Under the pieces are notes generated by a model. It did not search any database. It was not told where the DNA came from and saw only the letters and a program-made list of their open reading frames with translations. A stretch of 33,739 nt of DNA, taken from the NCBI GenBank assembly GCA_003222275.1, contig QHVJ01000030.1, positions 1-33,739 of the forward strand, read 5' to 3'. This DNA comes from Acidobacteriota bacterium. Lineage in GTDB: Bacteria; Acidobacteriota; Vicinamibacteria; Fen-336. Shown piece after piece: positions 8,029 to 16,611 of this stretch (positions within the stretch are counted from its first letter, which is position 1; each line of letters opens with the position of its first letter). Position numbers and translations under genes: made by a program.

Positions 8029-9144
8029 TCAGCCGAGGATGTCCTTCACCTTGCCGAAGAACGAGCGGTCCTTTTCGTCGAAGCTCGGCGCCGGCAGCGT
8101 CTTGGCGAGCTGCTCCAGGAGCCGTCGCTGCTCGAGGGTGAGCTTGGCCGGCACGACGACCCGGATGGTCACGTGGAGGTCGCCCCGGCCGCGGGCCCCG
8201 AGGTGCGGCACACCCTGGCCGCGGACGCGGAAGGTCGCGCCGTTCTGGGTGCCCTCGGGCACCGTCACCCTGGCCTGGCCTCCGTCGAGGGTGGGCACTT
8301 CGAGGGTGGTGCCGAGCGCGGCCTGCGCCAGGTTGATCGGGATCTCGCAGAAGAGCCCGGTGCCCTCGCGGCGAAAGAACGGGTGCTCCTGCACCTGCAC
8401 CACCACGTACAGGTCCCCCGGCGGCCCGCCCGCCGCACCCGGCTCGCCTTCGCCGGCGATGCGTAGCTGGCTGCCGCCGTCCACGCCGGGCGGGATCTTG
8501 ATCTGGAGCTTCCGCTCGACCGCCACCTGCCCCTGGCCGCGGCAATCCTTGCACTGGCTCGTGATGAGGCGGCCGGTGCCGCCGCAGCGGCCGCAGGTGC
8601 GGGCGACGCTGAAGAACCCCTGCTGGAAGGTCACCTGGCCCGCGCCTCCGCAGGCGGTGCAGGCGGTGGGGCTCGTTCCCGGAGCGCTTCCGTTGCCGTG
8701 GCACGTCCCGCACGTTTGCGCCCGCGGGATCTGGATATGCGTCTCGGTGCCGAAGGCGGCCTCTTCGAACGTGAGCTCGAGGTTGTAGCGCAGGTCGGAG
8801 CCGCGCCGAGGGCCGCCCCGGCGGCGGCCGAACAGGTCGCCGAAGCCGAAGAAGTCGCCGAGAATGTCGCCGAAGTCGGCGAAGATCGTGGGGTCGAAGC
8901 CGCCGGTTCCGCCAAGCCCCGCATGGCCGTACGCGTCGTACCGCCGGCGCTTCTCGGGGTCGCCGAGCACGCTATACGCCTCCGCCGCCTGCTTGAAGCG
9001 GTCCTCGGCCTCCTTGTTCCCCGGGTTGCGGTCCGGATGGAACTTGAGCGCGAGCTTGCGGTAGGCGGACTTGATCTCCTGGTCGGTGGCGCTCCGGGAA
9101 ACGCCGAGGCACTCGTAATAGTCGATCTGCACTCTAGTGGGCAT
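8029..9144 (-). CDS. dnaJ: Co-chaperone DnaJ (type I Hsp40)
   Basis: 371 residues, full length. J domain at about 7-70 with HPD at 36-38, which stimulates the DnaK ATPase. A Gly/Phe-rich linker follows ([16 protein letters not shown] and FFGFGDLFG). Then come four zinc-centre repeats starting near residue 143: [24 protein letters not shown] and CKDCRGQG, then the C-terminal substrate-binding and dimerisation domains. All eight cysteines are present. The start is ATG 9144, 34 bases after dnaK. It belongs to the heat-shock operon. Confidence 0.97.
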   Translation of the reverse strand: MPTRVQIDYYECLGVSRSATDQEIKSAYRKLALKFHPDRNPGNKEAEDRFKQAAEAYSVLGDPEKRRRYDAYGHAGLGGTGGFDPTIFADFGDILGDFFGFGDLFGRRRGGPRRGSDLRYNLELTFEEAAFGTETHIQIPRAQTCGTCHGNGSAPGTSPTACTACGGAGQVTFQQGFFSVARTCGRCGGTGRLITSQCKDCRGQGQVAVERKLQIKIPPGVDGGSQLRIAGEGEPGAAGGPPGDLYVVVQVQEHPFFRREGTGLFCEIPINLAQAALGTTLEVPTLDGGQARVTVPEGTQNGATFRVRGQGVPHLGARGRGDLHVTIRVVVPAKLTLEQRRLLEQLAKTLPAPSFDEKDRSFFGKVKDILG

Positions 9145-9178
9145 CAGGAGGGCACGGAAACGAAGATGGATTCCGCGG

Positions 9179-10981
9179 TCACGGCCGCAGCATCGCCTGG
9201 CCGATGAGCGTGGCCGCCTTCTCCATCTCGAGCAGCCGCGACTTCAGCTCGTCGAGGTCCCCGCCCCCGCGCGCCTTCTTGGCCCGCTCCATGGCGGCGA
9301 GGATCCGGCTCTGCTCCTCGGACGTCAGCTTGCCCTCGAGGGCCTGGACCGAGCGCATGGTGTTGGTGACGAGGCCGTCGAGCTGCCGCACGACCGCTTC
9401 CTGCTCCTTGCGGCTCTTCTCCGACTGCTCCTGGACCCGGGTCTCGGTCACGAGCCGGCTGAGCTCGGACTGGCTGAGGCCGCCCGACGCGTGGATGACC
9501 ATCGAATGGCTGCGGCCAGTGGCCTGGTCCTGCGCGGAGACGGATACGATGCCGTTGACGTCGATCTCGAAGGAGACCTCGATCTGGGGCACGCCCTTGG
9601 GGGCGGGGGGGATGTTGGTCAGCTCGAACTTGGCGAGGCTCTTGTTGTACGCGGCCATGTCGCTCTCGCCCTGCAGGATGTGCACCTCGACCTTGGTCTG
9701 GTTGTCGGCGACGGTGGTGAAGATCCGGCTCTTGCGGGTGGGGATCGTGCTGTTCCGCTCGATGAGGGGCGTGAAGGTGCCGTCCCGCGTCTCGATGCCC
9801 AGGGTGTGCGGCGTCACGTCGAGCAGCACGAGCTCCTTGACCTCGCCGGCGATGATCCCGGTCTGGATGGCGGCCCCCATCGCGATCCCCTCGTCGGGAT
9901 TCACGGCGCGGTTCGGCTCCTTGCCGAAGACGCGCCGCACGACCTCGGCCACCTTCGGGGCTCGGGTCTGGCCGCCGACGAGCAGCACCTCGTCGATCTG
10001 CTCCGGCTTGAGGTTGGCGTCGGCCAGGCAGCGCTTGCACGGGTCGATGGTGCGCTCGATGAGGTCGTCGGTCAGCGACTCGTACTTCTGGCGTGCCAAC
10101 ATCGTGTTGAGGTGCTTGGGCCCCGACGAGTCGGCGGAGATGAAGGGCAGCACGATCTCCGTCTGCTGCGAGGTGGAGAGCTCGCACTTCGCCTTCTCGG
10201 CGGCTTCCTTCAGGCGCTGGAGGGCCATGCGGTCCTGGCGCAGGTCGATGCTGGTCTCGCGGGAGAACTCGGCGATCAGCCAGTCGATGACGCGCTGGTC
10301 GAAGTCCTCGCCCCCGAGGAAGGTGTCGCCGCCGGTGGAGCGGACCTGGAAGAGACCTTCCGCCATCTCGAGGATGGAGATGTCGAAGGTGCCCCCGCCG
10401 AGATCGTAAACGGCCACGAACTGGCCGCGGGCGCTCTTGAGCCCGTACGCGAGGGCGGCCGCCGTCGGCTCGTTGAGGATGCGCGACACCTTGAGGCCGG
10501 CGATGAGGCCGGCGTCCTTGGTGGCCTGGCGCTGGGGGTCGGTGAAATAGGCGGGACAGGTGATGATCGCCTCTTCGACCGGCTCGCCGAGGTAGTCCTC
10601 CGCCGCGGCCTTGAGCTTCTGCAGCACGAAGGCCGAGATCTCCGGCGGCGAGTAGATCTTCTCCTCGATCTGGATGTGCACGTCACCGTTCGCGGACTGG
10701 GCCAGGCCGTAGGGAAGATAGCGGCGGGCCGTGTCCACCTCGGTGGAGCTGAACTTCCGGCCGATCAGGCGCTTCACGGCGAAGACGGTGTTCTTCGGAT
10801 TGGTGAGGGCCTGGCGCTTGGCGATCTGGCCGACGAGGCGCTCTCCCTTCGCGGTGAAGCCGACGATCGACGGTGTCGTCCGCGCGCCCTCCTGGTTGGG
10901 TATGACCTGGGGCGCGCCCCCCTCCATCACCGCGACGCAGGAGTTCGTCGTGCCCAGGTCGATTCCGATCACCTTACCCAC
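9179..10981 (-). CDS. dnaK: Molecular chaperone DnaK (Hsp70), lacking the acidic tail
   Basis: 600 residues. ATPase domain with [17 protein letters not shown] at the N-terminus, [15 protein letters not shown] (phosphate 2) and [17 protein letters not shown] (adenosine). The interdomain linker is [16 protein letters not shown], and the beta-sandwich substrate-binding domain includes [14 protein letters not shown] and [10 protein letters not shown] helical lid runs to the end. The lid is divergent in sequence. The protein stops at GQAMLRP, so the flexible 30-40-residue acidic tail usual in bacterial DnaK (about 635 residues) is missing. The start is GTG 10981, preceded by GAGGTG. Genes upstream and downstream are grpE (51-base gap) and dnaJ, so it should be the operon's main chaperone even though the end is short. 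Confidence 0.96.
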   Translation of the reverse strand: MGKVIGIDLGTTNSCVAVMEGGAPQVIPNQEGARTTPSIVGFTAKGERLVGQIAKRQALTNPKNTVFAVKRLIGRKFSSTEVDTARRYLPYGLAQSANGDVHIQIEEKIYSPPEISAFVLQKLKAAAEDYLGEPVEEAIITCPAYFTDPQRQATKDAGLIAGLKVSRILNEPTAAALAYGLKSARGQFVAVYDLGGGTFDISILEMAEGLFQVRSTGGDTFLGGEDFDQRVIDWLIAEFSRETSIDLRQDRMALQRLKEAAEKAKCELSTSQQTEIVLPFISADSSGPKHLNTMLARQKYESLTDDLIERTIDPCKRCLADANLKPEQIDEVLLVGGQTRAPKVAEVVRRVFGKEPNRAVNPDEGIAMGAAIQTGIIAGEVKELVLLDVTPHTLGIETRDGTFTPLIERNSTIPTRKSRIFTTVADNQTKVEVHILQGESDMAAYNKSLAKFELTNIPPAPKGVPQIEVSFEIDVNGIVSVSAQDQATGRSHSMVIHASGGLSQSELSRLVTETRVQEQSEKSRKEQEAVVRQLDGLVTNTMRSVQALEGKLTSEEQSRILAAMERAKKARGGGDLDELKSRLLEMEKAATLIGQAMLRP

Positions 10982-11032
10982 GCCGCACCTCGCTCACGAG
11001 CCTGACCTCCGCTCGGACGTCCCTCGACCGCG

Positions 11033-11650
11033 TCAGTGAACCTTGTGCGCCCCGGCGGGGGCGGCGACCTTGACCAGCGCCGGGCGCAGGAGCCGGTCGC
11101 GGTAAGAATAGCCCTTGCGGTAGACCTCCACCACCGTGCCTTCGGGGACACCCGGCACCGGCTCGTGGGCGAGGGCCTGGTGGCGCTCGGGGTCGAACGG
11201 CTGGCCCTGCGGGTCCTCGAGCTTCACGCCCTGCGATTCCAGGATGGCCAGGAGCTCGCGGCGCGTCAGCTCCACCCCCTCGCGCAGGGAGGCGTCGCTG
11301 CCTTCGGCACCCAGCGCGCGATCGAGGTTGTCGAGCACGGGGCCGAGCGCCTTCAGCACGGTGGCGATGGCGTCCGTTCGCGCGTTTTCACGCTCGCGCT
11401 CCATGCGCTTGCGGAAGTTCTCGAACTCCGCCCGGCGGCGGAGCAGCTGCTCCTTGAGCTCGTCTCGCTCGCGGCGCAGCGACTCCAGCTCCTCCCGGGT
11501 GGCGGGGGGAAGACACTCGACGTCGACGCCGGTGAGCCCTCGCTCGTCGGGGGAGGAACCGGGACCCTCCGGGGCCCCCGCGGCCGGCTCGGGGGCCTCC
11601 GGCGTCGCCACCGGGGGATCGCTCTCGTTCTTTCGGTGATGTCTCGTCAT
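11033..11650 (-). CDS. grpE: Nucleotide exchange factor GrpE
   Basis: 205 residues. Releases ADP from DnaK. A disordered proline/glutamate-rich N-terminus (about 1-48) is followed by a long coiled coil (LESLRRERDELKEQLLRRRA, then EFENFRKRMERERENARTDA). The four-helix part and the beta-wing come next, with the family signature FDPERHQALAHEPVPGVPEG and VVEVYRKGYSYRDRLLRPALVKVA. The start is ATG 11650, which overlaps the hrcA stop (ATGA). The frame remains open further upstream, but that part lies over hrcA and is not conserved. Confidence 0.96.
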   Translation of the reverse strand: MTRHHRKNESDPPVATPEAPEPAAGAPEGPGSSPDERGLTGVDVECLPPATREELESLRRERDELKEQLLRRRAEFENFRKRMERERENARTDAIATVLKALGPVLDNLDRALGAEGSDASLREGVELTRRELLAILESQGVKLEDPQGQPFDPERHQALAHEPVPGVPEGTVVEVYRKGYSYRDRLLRPALVKVAAPAGAHKVH

Positions 11651-12693
11651 GCCCGGAGCTCCTGCAGGGTTCGCGCCAAGGTGCGCGCCACGTGGTCCAC
11701 GAGGGCCATGACCCGCGCGTACTCCATTCTCGTCGATCCCATCACGCCGAGGCCCCACGTCGCCTCTCCCTCGGCCGGATAGCTCGCGGTCACGAGGGTC
11801 ATGCCCCTGAGCTCGGGGTCCGGGTTCTCGTGGCCGATGATCACCCGCACACCGCCTCCGGAGAGGCACGCGTTCAGGATCTTCACCAGCCGGTCCTTCT
11901 CCTCGAAGGTGCGCAGGAGCGAGCGCATGCGGCGCACGTCCTCGAACTCCGCCTGCTCGAGCATGTTGGACGCCCCGTCGAGATAGACGCTGACGCCGTC
12001 GCCGGTGGCGGCGAAGGCGCGCTCGCCGACGCTGACGACCCGCTTGAGCAGCCGGTCGTAGAGCGCCGCGTCCTCGCCCATCATCTCGAGCAGGCGGGCA
12101 CGGATGGTGGCCAGCGTCATGCCCGTGAAATGGGTGTTCAGGTAGTTGGCGCAGGCCTGGAGGTCGTCCTGCGTCAGCTCCTCTTCCATCTCGATCACCT
12201 TGTGGGTGACGAGTCCGGCGCCCGAGACCATCACGACCAGGACCCGCGGGTGGGGGAGCCGCACGAGATCGATGTGACGGAAGCTCCTCCGTTGCATCTC
12301 GGGGGCGAGTACGAAGCCCACCTGGCGGGAGAGCCGCGAGAGCAGGTGGGAGGCGTTGTCCATGACGTCGTGAGGGGAGACGCCCGAGGTGTACAACTCG
12401 TGGGCGATGGCCGCCGCCTCGCGCGATGGAAGGGGCTGGTGGCTCATCAGGTTGTCGACGTACACGCGGTAGCCCTCGTCGGTGGGCATCCTTCCCGCGC
12501 TCGTGTGAGGGTGGTCGAGGTAGCCCATGCGCTCGAGGTCCGCCATGATGTTGCGGATCGTGGCGGAGGACAGGGGGCGGTCGAGGGTGCGAGAAAGGCT
12601 CTCCGAGCCTACGGGTGCCCCCGTGGCGATGTGAAGCTGGATGAGGGACTTCAGGACGTCCCGGCTGCGTTCATCCAGAACGGGGCTGGCCAT
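11647..12693 (-). CDS. hrcA: Heat-inducible transcription repressor HrcA
   Basis: 348 residues. N-terminal winged helix (about 1-75): DERSRDVLKSLIQLHIATG, SLSRTLDRPLSSATIRNIMA, then LERMGYLDHPHTSAGRMPTD, a strongly conserved HrcA block. A GAF-like and dimerisation region follows, ending with LGVMGSTRMEYARVMALVDH, also typical. HrcA represses heat-shock operons by binding CIRCE (TTAGCACTC-N9-GAGTGCTAA). I could not find a CIRCE-like repeat between the promoter at 12730-12757 and the ATG at 12693, so the operator is either divergent or elsewhere. It is the first gene of a seven-gene operon. Confidence 0.95.
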   Translation of the reverse strand: MASPVLDERSRDVLKSLIQLHIATGAPVGSESLSRTLDRPLSSATIRNIMADLERMGYLDHPHTSAGRMPTDEGYRVYVDNLMSHQPLPSREAAAIAHELYTSGVSPHDVMDNASHLLSRLSRQVGFVLAPEMQRRSFRHIDLVRLPHPRVLVVMVSGAGLVTHKVIEMEEELTQDDLQACANYLNTHFTGMTLATIRARLLEMMGEDAALYDRLLKRVVSVGERAFAATGDGVSVYLDGASNMLEQAEFEDVRRMRSLLRTFEEKDRLVKILNACLSGGGVRVIIGHENPDPELRGMTLVTASYPAEGEATWGLGVMGSTRMEYARVMALVDHVARTLARTLQELRA

Positions 12694-12729
12694 GTCTTGC
12701 TGAAATTTGAAGAATCCGCACCTCTGGGA

Positions 12730-12757
12730 ATTATACCCGGATCGCGCGGAAGGGCAA
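12730..12757 (-). promoter_or_regulatory. Sigma-70-type promoter of the hrcA-grpE-dnaK-dnaJ operon
   Basis: The minus strand has a perfect TATAAT (12730-12735) and TTGCCC (12752-12757) with a 16-base spacer. The start point is expected near 12723, about 30 nt before the hrcA ATG. The leader is A/T-rich with a small AAATTT-centred partial palindrome and contains no CIRCE sequence. Confidence 0.7.
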
Positions 12758-12799
12758 GCCTTTAGGCTGCCGCTGAATACCTCTCCGGCGCCAGCGTTC

Positions 12800-12892
12800 G
12801 GCGCGCGAAGCGGAGCGTCTCCTTGTCGTCTTGCGACGGGTTCATCCCGGCGCGAGACGCTTGATGACTTCCAGCGCGGAGCGAAGCGCGCC
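12800..12892. repeat. Multi-branched inverted-repeat structure, degenerate copy of the intergenic element
   Basis: Lies between the ald stop and the hrcA promoter. GGCGCGC (12800-12806) pairs with GCGCGCC (12886-12892). Inside, AGCGTCTC (12814-12821) pairs with GAGACGCT (12854-12861). Enclosed are two small hairpins, GTCG/CGAC (12825-12837) and, on the minus strand, CGGG-ATGAA-CCCG (12837-12849), which abut and share one base. The minus strand also reads GTCATCAAGC here, as in other copies. It may end ald transcription or be a fossil repeat. Confidence 0.5.
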
Positions 12893-12901
12893 GCATCCGT
12901 G

Positions 12902-14014
12902 TTAAGGCAGCGACTCGAGCGGCGAGTAGGGCAGGCCCTGCGCTTCGGCGACCGGAGCGCAGGTCAGCTTGCCGGCATACGTGTTGACGCCGGACACGAG
13001 CGCAGGGTCTTCCTTCAGCGCCTGCCTCAACCCCTTCCGTGCGATGCGCAGCAGGTACGGGAACGTCACGTTGGTGAGCGCGAAAGTCGACGTCCGCGGC
13101 ACCGCGCCCGGCATGTTCGCCACGCAGTAATGGACGACGCCGTCCACCTCGTAGGTCGGGTCGCTGTGGGTGGTGGGATGCGTCGTCTCGATGCAGCCGC
13201 CTTGATCGACGGCGACGTCCACGATCACGGACCCCTTCTTCATGCCGCTGACCATGGACCGCGTCACGAGCTTGGGGGCGGCGGCCCCGGGGATGAGGAC
13301 GGCGCCGACGAGGAGGTCGGCGCGGGCCACGGCGCGCGCGATGGCGATCGGGTTGGACATGAGGGTCGCCACGTGCCCCCCGAAGACGTCGTCGATGTAC
13401 TGCATCTTCGTGACGCTGCGGTCCAGGATCGTGACCCGCGCTCCCATGCCGAGCGCCATCTTGGCCGCGTTGATGCCGACGACCCCGCCCCCGATGATGA
13501 TCACCTCCGCGGGCGGCACCCCGGGCACGCCGCCGAGGAGGACGCCGCGGCCGCCGTTGATGCGCTCGAGGTACCGGGCCCCGACCTGGATCGACATCCG
13601 GCCCGCGACCTCGCTCATGGGGGTGAGGAGGGGAAGCGAGCCGTCCGGGCCGGTGATCGTCTCGTAGGCGACGCCGGTGACCTTCCGCTCCAGGAGCACC
13701 CGCGTGAGCTGGGGCAGGGGCGCGAGATGGAGATAGGTGAAGAGGATCTGCCCCTCGCGCAGGTGGCCGTACTCGGGCTCGATCGGCTCCTTGACCTTGA
13801 CCAGGATCTCGGACCGCTTCCAGACCTCGGCCGCGGACGCGGCGACCTCCGCCCCCGCCTGGCGGTACTCGTCGTCGGAGATGCCGGACCCCTCGCCCGC
13901 CTGCGTCTCCACGAGCACCCGCTGTCCGGAGTCGACGAGCGTCTTGACCCCGCCCGGCACCAGCCCGACGCGATACTCGTTGTCCTTGATCTCCCGGACC
14001 GTCCCTACCACCAT
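12902..14014 (-). CDS. ald: Alanine dehydrogenase
   Basis: 370 residues, the usual length. NAD-dependent interconversion of L-alanine and pyruvate plus ammonia. Catalytic residues fall at the family positions: Lys75 in VKVKEP, His96 in FTYLHLAP, Asp270 in [10 protein letters not shown]. The dinucleotide fold has [13 protein letters not shown] (about 172-184). [13 protein letters not shown] near the C-terminus is also typical. The start is ATG 14014. It lies 10 bases after an aldehyde dehydrogenase gene, so the pair is probably co-transcribed and could serve amino acid catabolism (inference). Confidence 0.95.
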   Translation of the reverse strand: MVVGTVREIKDNEYRVGLVPGGVKTLVDSGQRVLVETQAGEGSGISDDEYRQAGAEVAASAAEVWKRSEILVKVKEPIEPEYGHLREGQILFTYLHLAPLPQLTRVLLERKVTGVAYETITGPDGSLPLLTPMSEVAGRMSIQVGARYLERINGGRGVLLGGVPGVPPAEVIIIGGGVVGINAAKMALGMGARVTILDRSVTKMQYIDDVFGGHVATLMSNPIAIARAVARADLLVGAVLIPGAAAPKLVTRSMVSGMKKGSVIVDVAVDQGGCIETTHPTTHSDPTYEVDGVVHYCVANMPGAVPRTSTFALTNVTFPYLLRIARKGLRQALKEDPALVSGVNTYAGKLTCAPVAEAQGLPYSPLESLP

Positions 14015-14024
14015 CGCGGGCGTC

Positions 14025-15623
14025 CTATTCGCCGGTGTCGATCTGGGCGCGCTGCAGGTGGCCGCTGTAGTCGATGTAGATCGACTTCCACTCGCCGAAG
14101 ACCTCCAGCGCCTGGACGCAGGCCTCGCGGTGGCCGTTGCCGGTGTTCTTCGTGCCCCCGAAGGGCAGGTGGGTCTCGGCCCCGATGGTCGGGGCGTTGA
14201 CGTAGAAGATGCCGGTGTACATCTCCCGCATCGCGGTGAAGGCCTTGTTGATGTCCTGCGTGTAGATGGAGGCGGACAGACCGTACTCCACGGAGTTTCC
14301 CACCTCGATTGCCTCTTCGAGGGAGTCGACCGGGATCACCGCCACCACGGGTCCGAAGACCTCTTCCCGCGAGATGCGCATCGCGGGCGAGCAGTCGCCG
14401 AAGATCGTGGGCTCGTGGAAGAAGCCGTGGGTCCACGCGCCCCCTTCGAGCCGGTGGCCGCCGCAGAGGAGCTTCGCGCGCTCGCCCTTCGCGATCTCGA
14501 CGTACTTCTCGACCGTGCGGCGTTGGCTCTCGTTGATGCAGGGACCCATGTCGATGCCGGGCTCGAGGCCGTTACCGACGCGCAGCGCCTTCGTCCGCTC
14601 CACGAAGCGGGCGGCGAACTCCGGGTAGACCTTCTTGTGCACCGCGATCCGGCTCGCCGCCGTGCAGCGCTGGCCGGTGGTACCGAAGCCTCCCCAGACG
14701 GCGCCGTCCACGGCGAGGTCCAGCCGGGCGTCGTCCATGACCATGATGATGTTCTTGCCGCCCATCTCGAGGTGGCAGTGCTTGAACGCGGGCGCGCAGG
14801 CCTCCGACACCTTGCGCCCGACGCCGGTGGATCCCGTGAAGGAGACGACCCCCACGTCCTGATGGCGCATCAGGGGCTCGCCGACCTCGGCCCCGCCGCC
14901 GGTGACCATGTTGACGACGCCGGCGGGCAACCCGGCCTCCTCGAGGACCTTGACGAGGTTGACCACCGAGAGCGGCGTGTCGGTAGCGGGCTTGATCACG
15001 ACCGTGTTGCCCAGCACGAGCGCGGGCATCATCTTCCAGGAGGGAATCGCCATGGGAAAGTTCCAGGGCGTGATGAGGCCGGCCACGCCGACCGGCATGC
15101 GCACCGACATCTGGAACTTGTCCGGCAGCTCCGACGGGGTCGTCTGGCCGAACTGGCGCCGTCCCTCGCCGGCCATGTAGTACGTCATGTCGATGGCTTC
15201 CTGTACGTCGCCCCGGGTCTCGGCGAGGACCTTCCCCATCTCGCGCGTCATGTCGCGGGAGATCTCTTCCTTCCTCTTGACGAGGATCTCCGCGGCCCGG
15301 AAGAGGATCTCGCCCCTCTTGGGAGCGGCGACCGCGCGCCAGCGGGGGAAGGCGTCGCGGGCGGCGGCGACCGCGCGCTGCACGTCCTCGGGGCCGGACT
15401 CGGCGAATGTGCCGACGACCTCACGGGTGTCGGCCGGGTTGCGGTTCTCGAAGGTGCGGCCGGAGACCGCGTCCACCCAGCGCCCCCCGACGTAGTTGCC
15501 CCAGGCGGGAACCGACGACTCCTGCCGGCGGGGCCGGGGGGCGGGCCGCGCCGCTTTTGCGGCCGAACGGCTAATAGGCCACCACCCGTTCCTTGCGCTC
15601 GTCCTTCTTGCCCGACATGTCAC
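14025..15623 (-). CDS. NAD(P)-dependent aldehyde dehydrogenase (start uncertain)
   Basis: ALDH superfamily enzyme, about 500 residues of conserved sequence beginning near [15 protein letters not shown]. Visible: [19 protein letters not shown], the cofactor lysine in [24 protein letters not shown], the general base in HLEMGGKN, and the catalytic Cys in [13 protein letters not shown]. The end [17 protein letters not shown] followed by a short tail ([11 protein letters not shown]) marks a distinct subgroup whose substrate I cannot name. The start is unclear. GTG 15623 is the farthest conventional start and adds a basic, unconserved leader overlapping bactofilin by 53 bases. No ATG, GTG or TTG lies between the bactofilin stop and the conserved region. 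The gene is between bactofilin and ald. Confidence 0.88.
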   Translation of the reverse strand: MTCRARRTSARNGWWPISRSAAKAARPAPRPRRQESSVPAWGNYVGGRWVDAVSGRTFENRNPADTREVVGTFAESGPEDVQRAVAAARDAFPRWRAVAAPKRGEILFRAAEILVKRKEEISRDMTREMGKVLAETRGDVQEAIDMTYYMAGEGRRQFGQTTPSELPDKFQMSVRMPVGVAGLITPWNFPMAIPSWKMMPALVLGNTVVIKPATDTPLSVVNLVKVLEEAGLPAGVVNMVTGGGAEVGEPLMRHQDVGVVSFTGSTGVGRKVSEACAPAFKHCHLEMGGKNIIMVMDDARLDLAVDGAVWGGFGTTGQRCTAASRIAVHKKVYPEFAARFVERTKALRVGNGLEPGIDMGPCINESQRRTVEKYVEIAKGERAKLLCGGHRLEGGAWTHGFFHEPTIFGDCSPAMRISREEVFGPVVAVIPVDSLEEAIEVGNSVEYGLSASIYTQDINKAFTAMREMYTGIFYVNAPTIGAETHLPFGGTKNTGNGHREACVQALEVFGEWKSIYIDYSGHLQRAQIDTGE

Positions 15624-16020
15624 TGTTGCCGCGGAACATCGCGCCCTCGGCGATCACGATCTTGGGGGCGCGGATGTTTCCGGTCAGCTTGCCCGTCGAC
15701 TGCAGCTCGACGCGGCCGACGGCCTCGCAGTCGCCGATGATCTCGCCGCTGACGATGATCGACTGGGCGGAGACCTTCGCCTTCACCACCCCGCCCGGGC
15801 CCACGCGCAGATCGCGGGTGATGCGGATCTCCCCCTCGATCTGGCCCTCGACGAGGACGTCCTCGTCGCCGGACAGCTCACCGATGATCTTGATCTTGGG
15901 GCCGATCACGCACGGCGTGGAGCTGGTGCGGGCGGCGACCGGGGGAGCGGCGGCGCTCGGCCGCGGCGGGGGTGGCGGCGGTTCCGCCGGCTTCGTTTCA
16001 GGCTTCCCGAAGAGTGACAT
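15571..16020 (-). CDS. Bactofilin, polymer-forming cytoskeletal protein
   Basis: 149 residues. A proline-rich N-terminal tail ([11 protein letters not shown]-like, about 9-35) precedes a right-handed beta-helix of the DUF583/bactofilin type from [20 protein letters not shown] to [10 protein letters not shown]. It shows the repeating short-strand pattern ([47 protein letters not shown]). A charged tail follows. Bactofilins polymerise without nucleotide and scaffold cell-shape or envelope enzymes. ATG 16020 has AGGAGG at 16025-16030. The upstream region is the tandem repeat array, so any promoter must be inside or beyond it. Confidence 0.93.
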   Translation of the reverse strand: MSLFGKPETKPAEPPPPPPRPSAAAPPVAARTSSTPCVIGPKIKIIGELSGDEDVLVEGQIEGEIRITRDLRVGPGGVVKAKVSAQSIIVSGEIIGDCEAVGRVELQSTGKLTGNIRAPKIVIAEGAMFRGNSDMSGKKDERKERVVAY

Positions 16021-16043
16021 GGTACCTCCTGGTCGTCGTCAAG

Positions 16044-16400
16044 CTGGGGGGTGCTAGCGGCGCACCCCCCAGACCCCCCGCTCGCTTCGCGGGAATGAAT
16101 CCCGCTCCGCTCGCAGCCGTGCCTCATGGCGCGCTAGCAGCGCACCCTAGACCCCGCTCGCTTCGCGGGAATGAATCCCGCTCCGCTCGCAGCCGTGCCT
16201 CATGGCGGGCTAGCAGCGCACCCCCCAGACCCCCCCGCTCGCTCGCGGGAATGAATCCCGCTCCGCTCGCAGCCGTGCCTCATGGCGGGCTAGCAGCGCA
16301 CCCCCCAGACCCCCGCTCGCGGCTTCCGCGGCGACGAAATGAATTCGCCGCCGCTCACCGAGCGGGGTCGCTTCGCGACTCCGGGGGGACTGAATCCCGC
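16044..16400 (+). repeat. Tandem array of the two-hairpin intergenic element (fills the 430-base gap before tRNA-Gly)
   Basis: Units begin at GCTAGC at 16053, 16133, 16209 and 16289 (periods 80, 76, 80). The fourth is degenerate and trails into a fifth partial unit. The first unit opens with a perfect 11-bp hairpin, CTGGGGGGTGC (16044-16054) and GCACCCCCCAG (16062-16072), loop TAGCGGC. Each unit then has a C-run, GCTCGC and a second hairpin. The second hairpins are GCGGGA-ATGAA-TCCCGC at 16089-16105, 16165-16181 and 16245-16261, CGAA-ATGAA-TTCG at 16335-16347, and GGGA-CTGAA-TCCC at 16386-16398. Units end in CAGCCGTGCCTCATGGCG. No convincing gene lies here. Confidence 0.85.
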
Positions 16401-16450
16401 TCGGCTCGCAGAGCAGTAAAGTCGTTCCGGCTCGGGAGCATCGCGGATGA

Positions 16451-16526
16451 TGGAGCGGGCGACGGGGTTCGAACCCGCGACACCGAGCTTGGGAAGCTCG
16501 TACTCTACCAACTGAGCTACGCCCGC
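16451..16526 (-). tRNA. tRNA-Gly (anticodon CCC)
   Basis: Reads on the minus strand as a complete 76-nt cloverleaf. The acceptor stem is GCGGGCG/CGCCCGC and the D arm GCTC...GAGT. The anticodon stem CGAGC/GCTCG encloses loop TTCCCAA (anticodon CCC, reads GGG), and the T arm has GTTCGAAC. Discriminator T and a genome-encoded CCA end the gene at 16451. A near-consensus promoter lies just upstream. Confidence 0.95.
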
Positions 16527-16544
16527 CCGACGCGTTCGTCGACC

Positions 16545-16574
16545 ATGATAGGCGCGAGGGTGAAGGCCGGTCAA
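16545..16574 (-). promoter_or_regulatory. Promoter of tRNA-Gly
   Basis: Minus strand TTGACC (16569-16574) and TATCAT (16545-16550) with an 18-base spacer, each 5 of 6 to consensus. The start point would be near 16538, about a dozen bases before the mature tRNA. Confidence 0.75.
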
Positions 16575-16611
16575 GCCATTCATTGCCCGGAGCGCTTCGC
16601 GGGGGGCCGCG

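Noticed and set aside
7193-8713. An extended PrmA with about 230 extra N-terminal residues
   Set aside because: The extension is an alternative frame of dnaJ; conserved PrmA sequence begins only at about 8030.
9137-11005. Long plus-strand open frame antisense to dnaK
   Set aside because: High G+C makes the complement of a real gene stay open. The translation is low-complexity (Leu/Gly/Asp/Arg-rich) with no family, while the opposite strand encodes an unmistakable DnaK.
12707-15740. Two large plus-strand frames antisense to ald and the aldehyde dehydrogenase
   Set aside because: Composition artefacts of the codon pattern on the minus strand; both minus-strand enzymes have intact catalytic residues.
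16053-16400. CRISPR array
   Set aside because: The repeats are contiguous 76-80-bp units with no unique spacers, and there are no cas genes.
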